A DNA stretch of 64,000 nucleotides from Christiangramia sp. (GTDB lineage Bacteria; Bacteroidota; Bacteroidia; Flavobacteriales; Flavobacteriaceae), in the NCBI RefSeq assembly GCF_029937855.1, contig NZ_JAPYPC010000016.1, positions 1 to 64,000 on the forward strand. The letters are read 5' to 3'. The position numbers and the translations under genes were made by a program. The notes below the pieces were generated by a model. The model ran no database searches. It was given only the letters and a program-made list of their open reading frames with translations, and was not told the DNA's origin. Shown here one piece after another: positions 33,899 through 44,068 of this stretch; position 1 is the first letter of the stretch; each line of letters opens with the position of its first letter.

Positions 33899-34022
33899 GG
33901 CTGTCTAAAAAGTCCTTATTTCGTCAGGCTGAATTTGACTCAGCTTCTACTGATTATAATTTCAATTAGTTAAGATCCTGAAACAAATTCAGGATGGCGT
34001 GTTCGGGATTTTTTAGACAGCC
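33899..34022. repeat. long palindromic repeat, likely terminator (GGCTGTC family)
   Basis: GGCTGTCTAAAAAGTCC (33899-33915) and GGATTTTTTAGACAGCC (34006-34022) pair at 16 of 17 positions. Inside is a perfect hairpin ATCCTGAA / TTCAGGAT (33975-33995). A run of T follows the right arm (34025 on), so it can end transcription of the M61 gene. The arms match in style the repeat at 6170-6289. Confidence 0.6.
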
Positions 34023-34097
34023 TCTTTTTTTTTACTTCCTGTTCTTTATAACCATCTCAACTTATTATCTTTAATTTCTGAAAAAACCAACCAATCT

Positions 34098-36104
34098 ATG
34101 GAAATTCCTATTCTTCAGGATATTGTTATTATTTTAGGATTATCCATTGTGATCATCCTTGTTTTTCAGCGTTTAAAACTTCCTGCAATTCTAGGTTTCC
34201 TTCTCGCAGGAATCATCGCGGGACCTCACGCATTTAACTTAATTAGCTCCCAGCATGAGGTGGAATTACTCTCAGAAATAGGTATTATCTTTCTTCTGTT
34301 TGTTATCGGGATCGAACTATCCTTAAAAGGACTTGCTTCTATAAAAAAGATCATTTTCGTGGGAGGAGGTCTACAGGTTGGGGGAACTATAGCCATCACC
34401 GCCGCTATTTCATATTTTATTGGTTTACCCTTAAACACCTCTATCTTTTTAGGTTTTCTTTTCAGTTTAAGCAGTACGGCCATCGTACTGAAATTACTTC
34501 AGGAAAAAGGGGAAATTTCTACGCCGCATGGTAAAATTGGCCTTGGAATTTTGATATTCCAGGATATAGTTGTGGTTCCTATGATGCTTTTTACCCCGTT
34601 ATTGGCAGGAGAAACGCCCAACATCCTTTCTACGATCGTCATAATGGTTCTTAAAATATTATTGGTGCTGGTGATCGTTTATATACTCGCCCGTTTTGTG
34701 GCACCAAAAATCTTTGGTTGGGTGGTAAAGACAAAAAATCAGGAATTATTTATTTTAACGGTGGTCGTTTTTTGCTTTAGCGTAGCCTGGCTTACCTCAA
34801 CCGTAGGACTTTCACTGGCTCTCGGCGCCTTTTTCGCCGGACTCATTATTTCTGAATCTGATTATAGCCATCAGGCTACTGCTAACGTACTTCCGTTTAG
34901 GGAAATCTTTATCAGCTTCTTCTTTATTTCCGTAGGAACCCTTTTAAATCTTGAATTCTTCTTTAGCAATCTGCTCAATATTCTATTACTGGTAATTGGG
35001 GTCATCCTGCTTAAGATGTTGGTGGTGGGAGTGACCGTACTTATTCTTAAATATCCGGTAAGAACTATTTTTCTCGCCTTATTCAGTTTATTTCAGGTTG
35101 GGGAATTCTCGTTATTACTTTCAGGAGTAGGAAAGGAAAATGCCATTATTCCTGAAAATATTTATCAATATTTCTTAGCGATCTCTATTATCACTATGGG
35201 AGTTACGCCGTTTTTAATTTCTGCGGCACCCAGAATGACTTATGCTATTTTAAAAGCTCCAATTCCTGCTGCAGTAAGAAAACGTCTGGAAAATATTAAA
35301 AAAAGTTCCAGTATGGAAGAAGAAGAATTTTCAGAAGAAAATCTTCACGATCATCTGGTGGTCATTGGATACGGCATTAATGGTACAAATATTTCGAAAG
35401 CTGCCAGAAAAGCGGAAATCCCTTATGTGATTCTGGATGCAAATCCTGAAACTTTTGAACAGGCTAAAAAAAATAATGAGCCCATCATCTTTGGAGATGC
35501 CACTAATCCAGTGATTCTAAAACATGCTCATATACAGGAAGCGAGAGTGATCGTCATTGCCATTTCAGATCCCGGAGCTACAAAAAAAATGCTTAGCAGT
35601 ATCAGGCAGTTTACACAAACGGCTACTATTATTGTGCGCACCAAATATGTTAAGGAAATGGAAGATGTTATTAGACTTGGCGCAGATGAAGTGGTGCCCG
35701 AGGAATTTGAAACTTCCATTGAAATATTTACCCGAGTACTAAAAAAATACCTGGTCCCCTTTGACGAAATTCAGGAGTTTATCAATCAGATACGTTCTTC
35801 AGATTATGAGATGCTAACTTCCATGAAGAAGAGTCCGCATTCTCCTGCCTTACAACATCTCAATATTCCGAATAAAGAGATCGTGACTTTAAAAGTCCAG
35901 AGGGACTACCATCAAATCGTGGGGAAAAGCATACAGGAATCCGGGATTGGCAAGAATTATCATGTTACCTTACTCGCCATACAGCGAGACAGGAAATATC
36001 TTACAGAAATCTCCCCTAAAACCACTATTCATCAGGGTGATCTTCTCTATTTATTCGGTCATCCAAATAACATAAATCATTTAAACAATTTACTTTCTTT
36101 TTAA
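34098..36104 (+). CDS. CPA2-family monovalent cation:proton antiporter with RCK domains (KefB-like)
   Basis: The product is 668 residues. About 12 membrane helices fill residues 5-380, including the family-typical LPAILGFLLAGIIAGPHA and LSSTAIVLKLLQEKG. A Rossmann TrkA-N/RCK_N domain starts near residue 415 (HLVVIGYGINGTNISKAARK), and a TrkA-C domain ends the protein (about 580-668, IPNKEIVTLKVQ). The architecture matches KefB/YbaL: K+ efflux or K+/H+ exchange gated by nucleotide binding. No KefF/KefG ancillary oxidoreductase gene is adjacent. It reads in the same direction as the ABC1 kinase gene 46 bp downstream. Confidence 0.9.
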   Translation: MEIPILQDIVIILGLSIVIILVFQRLKLPAILGFLLAGIIAGPHAFNLISSQHEVELLSEIGIIFLLFVIGIELSLKGLASIKKIIFVGGGLQVGGTIAITAAISYFIGLPLNTSIFLGFLFSLSSTAIVLKLLQEKGEISTPHGKIGLGILIFQDIVVVPMMLFTPLLAGETPNILSTIVIMVLKILLVLVIVYILARFVAPKIFGWVVKTKNQELFILTVVVFCFSVAWLTSTVGLSLALGAFFAGLIISESDYSHQATANVLPFREIFISFFFISVGTLLNLEFFFSNLLNILLLVIGVILLKMLVVGVTVLILKYPVRTIFLALFSLFQVGEFSLLLSGVGKENAIIPENIYQYFLAISIITMGVTPFLISAAPRMTYAILKAPIPAAVRKRLENIKKSSSMEEEEFSEENLHDHLVVIGYGINGTNISKAARKAEIPYVILDANPETFEQAKKNNEPIIFGDATNPVILKHAHIQEARVIVIAISDPGATKKMLSSIRQFTQTATIIVRTKYVKEMEDVIRLGADEVVPEEFETSIEIFTRVLKKYLVPFDEIQEFINQIRSSDYEMLTSMKKSPHSPALQHLNIPNKEIVTLKVQRDYHQIVGKSIQESGIGKNYHVTLLAIQRDRKYLTEISPKTTIHQGDLLYLFGHPNNINHLNNLLSF

Positions 36105-36150
36105 TATGCCTTAATTTTATAAATTTAGGAGCTTAGAATTTCCGCCATAT

Positions 36151-37818
36151 ATGAGCAATACACCAGATAAAATTAAAAGATATTATAAGTTCATACGCTT
36201 TATGCTCAAATACTGGAACAGCGATCTGTTTCGCCAAACCAGTGCTGTTGCTCGTAACGAAGAACTTTTAGAAGAAGAGGACGAAGAACATAAGTTTGAT
36301 CAGACCCCAGAAGAATTGGTGGAAGATTTAAAAGCTATGGGGCCCACTTATATAAAATTGGGCCAGTTGCTTTCTACAAGACCAGATTTGCTGCCGGAAG
36401 AATATCTTTCTGCACTGGCAAAACTGCAGGATAATGTATCTCCCGTTCCTTTTGAAGAAGTAAAAAAGATTATTGAAACAGAGCTAGGTACAAAAATATC
36501 CAAGGCTTTTAATGTTTTTGATGAAAAGCCACTGGCCAGCGCTTCTATAGGACAGGTACATCGTGCCGAACTACATTCCGGAAGGCCCGTTGCCGTAAAA
36601 GTGCAAAGACCAGGGATCTCTAAGCAATTTATGGACGACCTGGACACCCTGGATGAACTTACAGCCATGGCGGTGAAGCATCTGGAAAAAGCCAAAACTT
36701 ATGCCCTTGATGAAGTTTTTGCTGAACTGAGACGAATTTTGGTAAATGAACTGGATTATAAAAAAGAAGCCCAAAATTTAAAAACCTTAAAGAAAAACCT
36801 TACTCAGTACGAACATCTAATTATTCCGGCGCCGGTAAACGATTATAGCTCTACACGGGTGCTTACTATGGAATTTGTAAGCGGAAAGAAGATCACCTCG
36901 CTTTCACCTTTACGCCAGATGGAAAATGATTTTTCTGAACTGGTGGAAGAACTTGTAGAAGCTTATCTCCAGCAGATCATTAACGACGGCTTCGCCCACG
37001 CAGACCCACATCCCGGTAATATTAAATTTACTGAAGACAATAAGATAGCACTGATAGACCTTGGTATGGTGGCCAGATTTACGCCTCAGCTTCAGGAGAA
37101 TTTAATTGAACTTCTTTTAGCGATAAGCCAGAGTAACGGGGAAAAAACAGCGCACTCACTTTTAAAAATGAGTGAATTAACCGAAGAGTCTCAGAAAAAG
37201 GAATTCTCCAAAACGGTGAGTGATGTGATCATGGAAAGTGAGAACAGCCGGGCAAAAGATCTTCAAACAGGAAGGATCTTAATTCAGCTAAACAGGCTGG
37301 CGCTAGCCACACATATCAAGCTCCCCATCCAGATAAATATTCTGGGTAAGATTTTGCTGAACCTGGACCAAATCGTGGCAATGTTAGACCCGGAATTTGA
37401 TCTTCGAGCGGCAATTCAGCGAAATGTACACGAGATTATGCGCAAGAAAATGCTGAGCGAATTAAAACCAGAGAATTTCTTTAGTACGCTTATAGAATCT
37501 AAACATTTTCTTGAAAAGATGCCGGAGAGAATGAACCAGATCTCCGAAAATCTTGCCAATAATGAGTTCAAAATTAAGATTGATGCCATAGATGAAAAAC
37601 GTGTTACTGATGGTTTTCAGAAGGTAGCCAATAGAATTACCCTTGGCCTTATTATCGCCTCTATGGTCGTGGGTGCCTCTATGCTTATGCAGGTACCTTC
37701 AGATTTCACAATTTTTGGATACCCGGGGCTGGCTATTTTATTTTTCCTTTTAGCAGCGGTGGGTGCCATCGTGCTGAGCTATGTGATCATATTTCGTGAC
37801 GAAAATCTCAATAATTAA
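36151..37818 (+). CDS. ABC1/AarF/UbiB family atypical kinase
   Basis: The product is 555 residues. The family-specific KxGQ motif occurs in YIKLGQLLSTRPDLLP (about residues 65-80), the Ala-rich nucleotide loop in LASASIGQVHRAEL, the ATP-binding Lys in VAVKVQRPG, and the catalytic HADPHPGN begins at His283 with an Asp metal ligand in ALIDLGMVARF. Two C-terminal membrane helices (about 490-512 and 520-545) anchor it. Members are ATPases needed for coenzyme-lipid (quinone) synthesis; in a menaquinone-using flavobacterium the exact role is unclear. The S10 peptidase gene follows after 28 bp. Confidence 0.88.
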   Translation: MSNTPDKIKRYYKFIRFMLKYWNSDLFRQTSAVARNEELLEEEDEEHKFDQTPEELVEDLKAMGPTYIKLGQLLSTRPDLLPEEYLSALAKLQDNVSPVPFEEVKKIIETELGTKISKAFNVFDEKPLASASIGQVHRAELHSGRPVAVKVQRPGISKQFMDDLDTLDELTAMAVKHLEKAKTYALDEVFAELRRILVNELDYKKEAQNLKTLKKNLTQYEHLIIPAPVNDYSSTRVLTMEFVSGKKITSLSPLRQMENDFSELVEELVEAYLQQIINDGFAHADPHPGNIKFTEDNKIALIDLGMVARFTPQLQENLIELLLAISQSNGEKTAHSLLKMSELTEESQKKEFSKTVSDVIMESENSRAKDLQTGRILIQLNRLALATHIKLPIQINILGKILLNLDQIVAMLDPEFDLRAAIQRNVHEIMRKKMLSELKPENFFSTLIESKHFLEKMPERMNQISENLANNEFKIKIDAIDEKRVTDGFQKVANRITLGLIIASMVVGASMLMQVPSDFTIFGYPGLAILFFLLAAVGAIVLSYVIIFRDENLNN

Positions 37819-37846
37819 TACTAAATTTTAAACCCAGAACCTATAT

Positions 37847-39340
37847 ATGAACATGAAGAAGTTTTATTTATTACTGCTTTTAGCAATAATTTCTTTGAAT
37901 GAAATTAACGCTCAGAAAATTGAAATACCCATTGATACTGCGGTAACTTCGCAACATTCAGTAAATATCAATGGAAAATCTATAGATTATACTGCTGAAA
38001 CAGGGATGATGCCGCTATGGAATGAAGACAGAGAGCCTATTGCCAGTCTTTTTTATACCTATTATACGAAAAATGGTGTAAAAAATAATGAAAACAGGCC
38101 TTTGGTGATCTCTTTCAACGGAGGACCTGGTTCTGCTTCCGTTTGGATGCATATTGCTTATACAGGGCCACGTGTTCTAAAAATAGACGACGAAGGTTTT
38201 CCCGTTCAACCCTACGGAATTAAAGAAAATCCGCACTCGATTCTGGATGTTGCAGATATAGTATATGTAAACCCTGTAAATACAGGGTATTCCAGGCCTA
38301 TTCCAGATGCTGAAGGAAAAGTGGATAGAAAAAAATTCTTCGGTGTGCAGGCAGATATTGAATATCTCGCAGAGTGGCTAAATACATTCGTGACCCGAAA
38401 GAACAGATGGTTGTCCCCAAAATATCTAATTGGGGAAAGTTATGGAACTACCCGGGTTTCCGGTTTAGCTCTCGAATTACAAAACAGCCAGTGGATGTAT
38501 CTAAATGGGGTAATCCTGGTTTCGCCAACTGAAATTGGTTTAGATCGTGAAGGACCCGTAGAAATCGCTAACCGACTTCCCTATTTCGCAGCGGCAGCAT
38601 GGTATCATAAAGTTCTACCTGCTGAATTGCAAAGCAAAGATCTTGATGAATTATTACCTGAAGTTGAAAATTATGCGATCAATGAATTGTTACCAGTGCT
38701 GGTAAAAGGAGGATTTAATGATTCCGCAGAAAAAGAGAAAGTAGCCGAAAAAATGGCCTATTATTCAGGAATTAAAAAAGAAGTGATCCTTCAGAATAAT
38801 TTAGAGGTGCCTTTCAGGTATTTCTGGAAAGATCTGCTTCGAGAAAAAGAAGGTTACACAGTTGGACGTTTGGATTCCAGGTACCGCGGACTCGATGCCA
38901 GGGAGGCTGGTGATAATCCAGATTATAATTCAGAGCTTACTTCCTGGCTGCATTCTTTCACCCCGGCCATTAATTATTATCTAAGAGAAGAATTGAATTT
39001 TAAAACAGATCTCAAGTACTTTATGTTTGGTCCAGTTCATCCCTGGGATAGAAGTGGCAACAATACGGGTGAGAACCTAAGACAGGCCATGGCGCAAAAT
39101 CCAAATCTTGATGTGATGATCCAATCGGGATATTTTGATGGTGCCACCACTTATTTTAATGCCAAATATTCTATGTGGCAGCTGGATCCCAGCGGAAAAA
39201 TGAAAGACCGTCTTAGCTTTAAAGGTTATCGTAGTGGACACATGATGTACCTTAGAAGTGAAGATCTTGAAAAAGCCAATGACGATGTTCGGGAATTCAT
39301 TCAAAATAGCCTTCCCGGAGAAGATCCTGCTAAATACTAA
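37847..39340 (+). CDS. S10-family serine carboxypeptidase-like protein, secreted
   Basis: The product is 497 residues with a signal peptide (1-22, ending NEINAQ); a second Met two codons in is an alternative start. The alpha/beta-hydrolase core has FNGGPGSASVWMH (oxyanion region), nucleophile Ser198 in IGESYGTTR, an Asp in SGYFDGATTYF and a His in YRSGHMMYL, matching S10 carboxypeptidases. It should release C-terminal amino acids from peptides outside the cytoplasm. It adds to the exported peptidases of the window (M3, M61, GGT), consistent with a peptide-feeding lifestyle. A terminator lies past its stop, within the convergent thrC gene. Confidence 0.87.
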   Translation: MNMKKFYLLLLLAIISLNEINAQKIEIPIDTAVTSQHSVNINGKSIDYTAETGMMPLWNEDREPIASLFYTYYTKNGVKNNENRPLVISFNGGPGSASVWMHIAYTGPRVLKIDDEGFPVQPYGIKENPHSILDVADIVYVNPVNTGYSRPIPDAEGKVDRKKFFGVQADIEYLAEWLNTFVTRKNRWLSPKYLIGESYGTTRVSGLALELQNSQWMYLNGVILVSPTEIGLDREGPVEIANRLPYFAAAAWYHKVLPAELQSKDLDELLPEVENYAINELLPVLVKGGFNDSAEKEKVAEKMAYYSGIKKEVILQNNLEVPFRYFWKDLLREKEGYTVGRLDSRYRGLDAREAGDNPDYNSELTSWLHSFTPAINYYLREELNFKTDLKYFMFGPVHPWDRSGNNTGENLRQAMAQNPNLDVMIQSGYFDGATTYFNAKYSMWQLDPSGKMKDRLSFKGYRSGHMMYLRSEDLEKANDDVREFIQNSLPGEDPAKY

Positions 39341-39345
39341 AATAA

Positions 39346-40641
39346 TCAGCTTAATAAATATCCCTTCAGATCTTCGTAATTTTTGATTTGAAGGGATTTT
39401 TTTTGCTTATCCATCAAATCTTTTATGGAATCTGGAATTTCAACTTTGTTATTAATCGCCTTTTCTACCGTATCTAAAAATTTCACGGGATGTGCGGTCT
39501 CTAAGAAAATACCATAATAATCCGGATTATTGTCCATAAATTTCTTCAACCCCAGATATCCAACCGCTCCATGCGGGTCCGTCAAATAACCTGTTTCGGC
39601 ATAAACTTCCTTCATCGCAGTTTTAGTTTTTTCATCATCAAAACTATAGGCGGAAAAATTTTGTTTTAAACTGGAATAATCTTCATTAAAAAGCTTCAGT
39701 ATCCTTACAAAATTACTGGGATCACCAACATCCATGGCATTTGAAATAGTTTGCACACTGGGCTGTGGATCATAGTTTTCAGTCTCTAAATATTTGGTGA
39801 CGGTAGCATTGGCATTATTGGAAGCCACAAAATTATCAATGGGCAATCCCATTTCCCGGGCTAATAAACCGGCACAAATATTTCCGAAATTTCCACTAGG
39901 CACTGAAAATACAAGCTGTTTATTTTTTTCCTGTAATTGTTTATAGGCAAAGAAATAATAGAACATCTGCGGTAGCCATCGAGCCACGTTAATAGAATTG
40001 GCAGAAGTTAATTTTCTTCTCTTCGTAACCTCGTGATCCAAAAATGCTCTTTTTACCATCGCCTGGCAGTCGTCAAAGTTTCCGTCTACCTCCAAAGCAG
40101 TGATATTCTTTCCTAAAGTGGTTAATTGCTTTTCCTGTATTCCGCTAACCTTTCCTTTGGGATATAAAATCACCACTTCTATTCCTTCCACGCCAAGAAA
40201 ACCATTAGCCACGGCACCACCTGTATCTCCAGAAGTAGCCACCAAAACAGTGATCTTTTCAATATTGCCTTTCTTAATAAAATAGCCAAGACTTCCGGCC
40301 ATAAATTTCGCCCCAACGTCTTTAAAGGCAAGCGTGGGACCATGAAACAGTTCTAAAGTCCCAATATTCTCCATGACCTCAACCACCGGAAAATCAAAAT
40401 CTACGGTTTTATTTATAATATTAATAAGTTCAGAATTTGGGATTTCATCACCTACATAATTCTTAATCGCTTCAAAAGAAATTTCAATTTTATCTTTAGT
40501 ACGAATATTCATGAAAAAAGAATTAGGAAGTTTCTGTACCTCCTCGGGAAAATATAAGCCTTTATCAGGAGCGAGTCCGCGAATTACCGCATTTTCAAAA
40601 TTGCTGGTATGTGATTTATCATTTAAGCTGAAATACTTCAT
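39346..40641 (-). CDS. thrC: threonine synthase
   Basis: The product is 431 residues, a PLP enzyme. The Schiff-base Lys is Lys107 in GPTLAFKDVGAKFM, and the phosphate-binding loop ATSGDTGGAVANG follows at about residues 133-145. SGNFGNICAGLLAREMGLP is the C-terminal half signature. It converts O-phosphohomoserine to threonine. Its start overlaps the thrB stop by four bases, so translation is coupled; the order thrA-thrB-thrC is that of the classic threonine operon. Confidence 0.95.
   Translation of the reverse strand: MKYFSLNDKSHTSNFENAVIRGLAPDKGLYFPEEVQKLPNSFFMNIRTKDKIEISFEAIKNYVGDEIPNSELINIINKTVDFDFPVVEVMENIGTLELFHGPTLAFKDVGAKFMAGSLGYFIKKGNIEKITVLVATSGDTGGAVANGFLGVEGIEVVILYPKGKVSGIQEKQLTTLGKNITALEVDGNFDDCQAMVKRAFLDHEVTKRRKLTSANSINVARWLPQMFYYFFAYKQLQEKNKQLVFSVPSGNFGNICAGLLAREMGLPIDNFVASNNANATVTKYLETENYDPQPSVQTISNAMDVGDPSNFVRILKLFNEDYSSLKQNFSAYSFDDEKTKTAMKEVYAETGYLTDPHGAVGYLGLKKFMDNNPDYYGIFLETAHPVKFLDTVEKAINNKVEIPDSIKDLMDKQKKSLQIKNYEDLKGYLLS
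39360..39404 (+). terminator. terminator of the S10 gene, inside the 3' end of thrC
   Basis: ATCCCTTCA (39360-39368) pairs with TGAAGGGAT (39389-39397), followed by about seven T on the plus strand. The stem overlaps the last codons of the convergent thrC gene. Confidence 0.6.
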
Positions 40642-41558
40642 AATACTTTAATTCCCTGTTTATTAATTCCTGACAGATGAAGTTCAAAATCTATATTTTT
40701 ATCTGAATAAAATGCGTGCATTGCCTTCTTTACCTTTAAGGCAATCTCTTCCCCTTTGCACAATGCGAAAACTGAAGGGCCAGATCCTGAAATACCGAAG
40801 CCAAGAGCTCCTTTTGCAGACACTATTTTTTTCAATTCCTGAAAGTAAGGAATTAGAATAGAGCGTACCGGTTCTACAATTTCATCCTGAAGGCTTCGAC
40901 CCAAAAGCTCATAATCTTCCGTATAAAGTGCACTTACAAATGCACCCAGATTTCCCCATTGATTAATGGCCGATTTAAGGCTCACATTTTGTTTGATGAT
41001 AGATCGGGAATCTCTGGTTTTAATTTCAATCATCGGGTGAAGCACCACTAGCCTCAATTCCGAAGGAACCGGTAAACTAAGAACTTCTAAAGGAAGGTAA
41101 CTTCGCACCAGGCTAAACCCACCCAGTAAAGCAGGTGCTACATTATCTGCATGTGCATTACCACTTGCCAGGAGTTCACCCTGCATCGCAAAAGTGATAA
41201 GTTCACGTGCATTAAATGGTTCTCCCAGAATTTTGTTTACTGCAAACACCGCTCCTGCGGAACTCGCTGCACTGCTGCCAATACCACTTCCTGGTTTAAT
41301 CTTCTTTGTAATTTCTATATCATAGCCTTGTTTGGAACCAAGTGTATTTAAAAGAGCTTTAACAGCCACACCCGCCACATTCTGATCTGCTTGCATAGGC
41401 AAATCCTGACCGGTGATCTTTACAATTCTCACCTCCTTAAGATCATTCTTTTTTACGAGCATTTCATCTCCAACAGCATCCAGGCAGCATCCAAGAACAT
41501 CAAATCCGCAGGAAAGATTGGCCACCGTTGCCGGCGCAAAGATTTTTATTTGATCCAT
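40638..41558 (-). CDS. thrB: homoserine kinase
   Basis: The product is 306 residues, GHMP-kinase fold. The ATP loop KPGSGIGSSAASSAGAVFA lies at residues 89-107, and the C-terminal motif GFGISGSGPSVFALC at about 265-279. It phosphorylates homoserine. The gene lies 3 bp after thrA and overlaps thrC by four bases. Confidence 0.95.
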   Translation of the reverse strand: MDQIKIFAPATVANLSCGFDVLGCCLDAVGDEMLVKKNDLKEVRIVKITGQDLPMQADQNVAGVAVKALLNTLGSKQGYDIEITKKIKPGSGIGSSAASSAGAVFAVNKILGEPFNARELITFAMQGELLASGNAHADNVAPALLGGFSLVRSYLPLEVLSLPVPSELRLVVLHPMIEIKTRDSRSIIKQNVSLKSAINQWGNLGAFVSALYTEDYELLGRSLQDEIVEPVRSILIPYFQELKKIVSAKGALGFGISGSGPSVFALCKGEEIALKVKKAMHAFYSDKNIDFELHLSGINKQGIKVL

Positions 41559-41561
41559 ACT

Positions 41562-44009
41562 CTATTTCTTTCCTATTCTTATAATATCTGCAAAAATTCC
41601 TGAAGCTGTAACATCTGCCCCCGCTCCTGCTCCTTTAACGATTAGTGGTTGTTCAGGATAACGATCTGTAAAAAACAGCACAATATTATCACTTCCGCTA
41701 AGATTAGCAAACGGATGCTGGGCATCTACTTCCTGCAATCCCACTTTTGCCTTTCCATTTTCCAGCTGAGCGACGTATTTTAATTCAGCATCCTTATCTT
41801 TTGCATTTTTATAGAGCTTTTTAAAATCTTCTTCATCCTCCTTCAGCAATGTAAAAAACTGCTCGTTAGTTTCAGAATTCAGGCTTTCCTGAGACAGAAA
41901 ATCATCTCTTTCGATATCTTCCAGTTCGAGTTGCAGCCCAGATTCCCTCGCCAGAATTAATATTTTTCTTGCTACGTCTACGCCGCTTAGGTCTATTTTA
42001 GGATCAGGTTCAGTAAAACCTTCTTTCATGGCAGTTTCCACCACTTTATAAAAAGCTTGGGAGCCATCATAATTATTAAATACAAAATTTAAACTACCGG
42101 AAAGTACCGCCTGGATCTTCCTAACTCTATCCCCGGAAGCCACTAAATTCTGCAACGTATCGATAATTGGAAGCCCTGCGCCTACATTCGTTTCATATAG
42201 AAATGAGGCTCCGTATTCCCGGGCCAGGTCCTGAAGATTCTGATAGTTTTCGAAATCATCTGCACAGGCTATCTTATTACAGGTTACCACAGAAATTGAG
42301 TTGGCCAGGTAATTTTTATACCAGCCGGAAATTTCAGGACTTGCGGTATTATCCACGAAAATACTGTTTCTATAATTCAGCTCTTTTACTTTCTCGAAGA
42401 ATTTCTGTTTATCGGCTTTTTCAGCCTTATCTAAAGACTCTTTCCAGATTTCGAGATCTATTCCGTTTTCATTGAAAAGCATTTTTTTCGAATTAGAGAG
42501 ACCCAAAACCCTAACTTTTAGCCTTAGTTTATCCAATAGATAAGATTCCTGCTTTTTAAGCTGATCCAAAAGTTTACCACCAACATTTCCCACTCCAGTA
42601 ATAAATAAATTCAATTCTTTGGAGGGAACCTCAAAAAACTGTTCATGAAGTATATTCAAAGCTTTTACCACGTCATTCTTAGAAATTACAGCCGATATAT
42701 TTCTTTCTGAAGAACCCTGGGCAATCGCTCTAATATTTATATTATTATTCCCAAGCGCACTAAACATCTTGCCGCTCAACCCATGATGGCTCTTCATCCT
42801 ATCTCCAACCAGGGCAATTATAGAGACATTATCCTCAATTTGCACTGGCTTGATCTTTTTATAGCTGATCTCTACTTCAAAGGCTTCATCCAGAGCTTCT
42901 TTTGCCTTCTCAGCTTCATCATCTTTCACTGCAATACAAATACTATGTTCGGAAGATGCCTGTGTAATTAGCACTACATTTATATGCTCCTGATACAGGA
43001 TTTCAAAGAAACGCTTGGAAAACCCAGGAATACCCACCATTCCGCTTCCTTCAATATTCAGCAATTTTATAGAATCTATATGGGTGATCCCAGTAACCCA
43101 TCTAAAGTTCTTTTTGCTTGATTTGGAAATTACCGTTCCGTGATTTTCCGGTTCAAAAGTATTTTTGATATGAATCTGAATATTTTTATCCAGTAGCGGC
43201 TGTAAAGTTGGCGGGTATAAGACCTTAGCACCAAAATGCGAAAGTTCCATCGCCTCCTCGTAAGAAATATCTTTTAATGGATAGGCTTGTGGAACCAGGT
43301 TTGGATTGGCCGTAAACATTCCGTTCACATCGGTATAGATAAGCACTTTATCAACATCTAAAGCTCCCGCAATAATAGCAGCAGTAAAATCTGAACCTCC
43401 GCGACCTAAAGTACTTGGTACACCAAGATCATTTTTGGCCACAAAACCGGGAACTATAAAAAGCGCTGCTTTATTATTTTTGAAATATTCGGTAAGGTTT
43501 GAATTTGTTTTCTCATAATTCACCTGTACCTTTTCGTTCAGGTTTTTGCAAACGAGAAGTTCACTGGAATCAACCCATAAACTATCGATTTGCAAACTTT
43601 TGAAATATGCTGAAATTATGTGAGAGCTTAGAATTTCACCAAATCCCGAGATAACGTGTTTTGTTTTATCAGATAATTCATTCAAAAGAAAAACTCCTTC
43701 ATACAGGGTTTCAAGTCTATTAAATTCATTTTTCACCTTGCTCAAAATGGCACTTTGAGAAGTGACGGGTATTAGCTCCTTTACAGCATCTAAATGTCTT
43801 TTTTCGTTATTTGCAAGAAGCGTTTTATAAGAATCATCTTCTTTGGCTGCCATTTCGGCCATTAATAAAAGATCATTAGTAACTCCACCAAATGCAGAGA
43901 AAACGCTAACTACAGTGTCTTCTTTAAGATGATTTTGAATGGTTTTCGAGACAATTTTTATTCTTTCAGGAGTGGCAAGGGACGAACCGCCAAATTTCAG
44001 GACATGCAT
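41562..44009 (-). CDS. thrA: bifunctional aspartokinase / homoserine dehydrogenase
   Basis: The product is 815 residues. Aspartokinase domain at 1-290 (MHVLKFGGSSLATPERI; GFVAKNDLGVPSTLGRGGSD), two ACT regulatory domains at about 310-455 (MVGIPGFSKRFFEIL; SGKMFSALGNNNINIRAIAQ), and homoserine dehydrogenase from about 465 (FITGVGNVGGKLLDQL; ETNVGAGLPIIDTL; SGSLNFVFN). It is the entry enzyme of threonine synthesis and is usually inhibited by threonine through the ACT domains. The first codon is 60 bp downstream of an Ile/Thr-rich leader peptide, so transcription is probably also attenuated. Confidence 0.95.
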   Translation of the reverse strand: MHVLKFGGSSLATPERIKIVSKTIQNHLKEDTVVSVFSAFGGVTNDLLLMAEMAAKEDDSYKTLLANNEKRHLDAVKELIPVTSQSAILSKVKNEFNRLETLYEGVFLLNELSDKTKHVISGFGEILSSHIISAYFKSLQIDSLWVDSSELLVCKNLNEKVQVNYEKTNSNLTEYFKNNKAALFIVPGFVAKNDLGVPSTLGRGGSDFTAAIIAGALDVDKVLIYTDVNGMFTANPNLVPQAYPLKDISYEEAMELSHFGAKVLYPPTLQPLLDKNIQIHIKNTFEPENHGTVISKSSKKNFRWVTGITHIDSIKLLNIEGSGMVGIPGFSKRFFEILYQEHINVVLITQASSEHSICIAVKDDEAEKAKEALDEAFEVEISYKKIKPVQIEDNVSIIALVGDRMKSHHGLSGKMFSALGNNNINIRAIAQGSSERNISAVISKNDVVKALNILHEQFFEVPSKELNLFITGVGNVGGKLLDQLKKQESYLLDKLRLKVRVLGLSNSKKMLFNENGIDLEIWKESLDKAEKADKQKFFEKVKELNYRNSIFVDNTASPEISGWYKNYLANSISVVTCNKIACADDFENYQNLQDLAREYGASFLYETNVGAGLPIIDTLQNLVASGDRVRKIQAVLSGSLNFVFNNYDGSQAFYKVVETAMKEGFTEPDPKIDLSGVDVARKILILARESGLQLELEDIERDDFLSQESLNSETNEQFFTLLKEDEEDFKKLYKNAKDKDAELKYVAQLENGKAKVGLQEVDAQHPFANLSGSDNIVLFFTDRYPEQPLIVKGAGAGADVTASGIFADIIRIGKK

Positions 44010-44068
44010 AACTGAAATTGTTTTTAAATAATTAATAAGAGATTAAAATACAGGTGTACGGACGAAAG

